Positions 62,301 to 64,000 of a DNA stretch of 64,000 nucleotides are shown here, in pieces. Origin of the DNA: Vitellaria paradoxa (Eukaryota; Streptophyta; Magnoliopsida; Ericales; Sapotaceae); contig CM034236.1 in assembly GCA_019916065.1 (NCBI GenBank), positions 50,868,690 through 50,932,689 on the forward strand. Direction: 5' to 3'. Every line of letters starts with the position of its first letter. The stretch's first letter is position 1. The notes beneath the pieces were generated by a model. That model worked only from the letters and a program-made list of their open reading frames with translations, did not search any database and had not been told where the DNA came from. Both the position numbers and the translations under genes were made by a program.

Positions 62301-63049
62301 ATGCTTAAAAAAAATTTAAATTTTGAATTTGAATTCTTTGGTTTGAAATAGTCTATATTTCCCCGCTTAGTAATAATTCATTATTAAATGAATATAATTA
62401 GGTTCAACCAATTTTGATCACAACCCGTTATGAATTGAACCAAACTAGCCCAAATGTGTCCATTTGCCAGCTCTATAACGTTAGTTTAACTATATACGTG
62501 GGAAGCTAGCTTTGGTTATACTAATTTGTGGGTTTTGGAAATTAGTAACATATATTTTCTTTTTTCGATCAGTATTGGAACTTAGTAACATATGAACTGT
62601 AATTCGTTCTTACTGAGTTGCAGGTTATAGTACCTTCACGAGCGTGCAGTCTTGGCATGTTTCATTATCAATAGAAACCCTACAAAACCAACAGAAACCA
62701 TAATTGCAGTGACGACAATGTTACCAAAAAATTTTATCGAAAAACAGTTATTAGAATAATATGATAATCTTAAAAATATATTATTTAAATAAAAAAGTAA
62801 TCAATTAATTTTTTTTAATTATAACCAGGATCGTTGTTACATCTTTCTTCTTGTACTACTTTCTAACAAAAGAAAAAAAAAATCTGACAAATAAACCAAA
62901 ATTGAGAGGGGCAATGAAGAATAGAAAATTAAATTTTAATAATATTTTAGATTAACAAGGGAAATAAAAGGTACGAACCTTGGTGGGTGTATTCTTTCAA
63001 TGAGGGTTTCGAACTCAGGGTCAAAATAAGGCCTGTAAACGATTTCCAT
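57914..63049 (-). CDS. ACT domain repeat protein, ACR family (7 exons, 475 aa)
   Basis: Plant ACR proteins carry four ACT domains and are thought to sense amino acids or related metabolites. Exons (minus): 63049-62979, 62679-62634, 60121-60007, 59458-59391, 59248-58613, 58501-58397, 58300-57914; total 1428 nt with every phase matching and good GT/AG sites. The N-terminus [20 protein letters not shown] is typical of the ACR1/ACR2-like branch. ACT1 spans about residues 36-105 ([16 protein letters not shown]), ACT2 130-205 ([20 protein letters not shown]), ACT3 268-325 ([16 protein letters not shown]) and ACT4 348-425 ([20 protein letters not shown]). Intron 2 is long (2.5 kb) and contains a MITE. 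(GA)n at 59319-59366 lies just past the exon 4 donor. The exact paralogue is not decided. Confidence 0.95.
59319..59366. repeat. (GA)n microsatellite in ACR intron 4
   Basis: About 24 uninterrupted units, 25 bp inside the proposed exon 4 donor at 59390. Confidence 0.9.
61297..61442. mobile_element. Tourist-like MITE family copy in ACR intron 2 (146 bp)
   Basis: Ends AGGACATTTAGAGTGG and GAGCTCCAAACGCGACC, with ATG on both sides (61294-61296, 61443-61445). Interior TAGTCCCGTAATTCTTGTAGTG and TTTTAGAGATTTTTAAT match the family. Confidence 0.65.
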
Positions 63050-64000
63050 CCTCTAATTATTCGTTAGAGCTCTGTTCTATCCTCTGCATGAAGAAGAAAG
63101 AAAGTCTCTAATAAGATCATATCTTGAATATACATACATATATATATATATATATAGGGCTTGCAAAACGCGTGGAAATATTCAACTAGCTAGAGATAAG
63201 CAAGCGGTGTCTTTCTTGCTTCTTAAGAACTCTTTTTTTTTTTAATTTATGTTGGAGGCTGTATCCAACAGTTTCATAGTATGTAGAGATTTGTTAGAAT
63301 TCTGATAGATTCTTCAATTTGAAGAAACCCATTTGACTTTAGAAACCTAGTTCAGTAGACTTCTAATTCTGGGGGCGCATATATATATATATATATATAT
63401 GCAGCTAACTAAATGTGTGTAAAATGAAAATAAAACCAACGAATAAACAAAAAGTGAATTAGGAGAAACAAAACCAAGCGATGATAATGCTATATAAGGA
63501 AATCGAAGGTATTAAAGGACTCCGAATCAAGAAGCAAACTAAACAAATTAACGGCACATTGAAAAGAAATCAAAATCCAAATTTAAGGGAAGAACCTAAT
63601 AACTAGGTAGAAATTAAAGAACCCTGAAACCATAAAACCAAAATCAGAATTCAAAAGAAACACATTCAATCTTGATGTGTATAGATGCAATTTACCTGTG
63701 TGAAGAGCTTGAATGTTTTCTATGTGAGTGAGACATATAAAGTGAGACTGCCCTCTAGCTATATGCATATATGTATGTAACATGCATGCTATATATATGT
63801 GTGTATGTATGTAGATGTGTTATATATATATATATATATGATGTACGAGAACTCCTGGAAGTAGATTGGAGACCCACCTCTCACCTGATTCTTTCCACTC
63901 CAACAATCTCTCTGCTGCGAACTGTGCGCCCACCGTTAACTTTAGCCAAGAGCTAGGCTTTCGACGCTGAGAATCCCTCGTAAAGAAATCCTATTCCGCG
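63050..64000 (-). other. Upstream region of the ACR gene, possible 5'-UTR exons
   Basis: On the minus strand two strong donor-like sites follow GC-richer stretches: AGAATCAG|GTGAGAGG near 63888 and TTCACACAG|GTAAATTG near 63697. They could end 5'-UTR exons of the ACR gene, or the distal one could belong to a neighbouring gene: the stretch 63887-63945 also reads as an open minus-strand frame. AT microsatellites lie at 63138-63156, 63380-63400 and 63820-63838. Confidence 0.35.

Overview
This is a piece of nuclear DNA from a flowering plant, probably a eudicot; I cannot name the species. The evidence is GT-AG introns, plant-only families (GT34 glycosyltransferases, a VQ protein, an ACR-type four-ACT-domain protein), and AT-rich spacers full of Tourist-like and hAT MITEs, Ty1-copia and L1-LINE remnants and tRNA-derived SINEs. 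I could place eight complete protein-coding genes and one nuclear tRNA-Thr(AGT), all read by eye without searches.

Layout. 41-4484 (+): a three-exon heptahelical ADIPOR/HHP membrane protein, followed by the tRNA (6321-6394, -). 7940-27224 (+): four single-exon tandem paralogues of the GT34 family, closest to the MUCI10/GT6-GT7 (galactomannan/galactoglucomannan galactosyltransferase-like) clade, called here A to D. A and B keep every family hallmark I checked; C and D carry substitutions or deletions in positions conserved in the others. 28334-30423: an internally deleted Ty1-copia element with a perfect 5-bp target duplication. 31688-33451 (-): a four-exon gene for a 172-residue basic protein I do not recognise. 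35619-38318: a probable non-autonomous transposon holding a 146-bp satellite (about 12 units), each unit with a perfect 15-bp inverted repeat. 38.3-46.6 kb: gene-free, rich in MITEs. 46760-47335 (+): VQ-motif protein. 51924-56930 (+): three-exon BSD-domain protein with a copia fragment, a LINE and a nested insertion in its introns. 57914-63049 (-): seven-exon ACR protein of 475 residues.

The genes are unrelated in pathway except for the GT34 cluster, which looks like local duplication of a Golgi cell-wall glycosyltransferase with diverging copies. The most unusual structures are the palindromic satellite inside the TIR-bounded element, the stepwise loss of conserved catalytic-region residues in GT34 copies C and D, and a 133-158-bp Tourist-like MITE family present about seven times.
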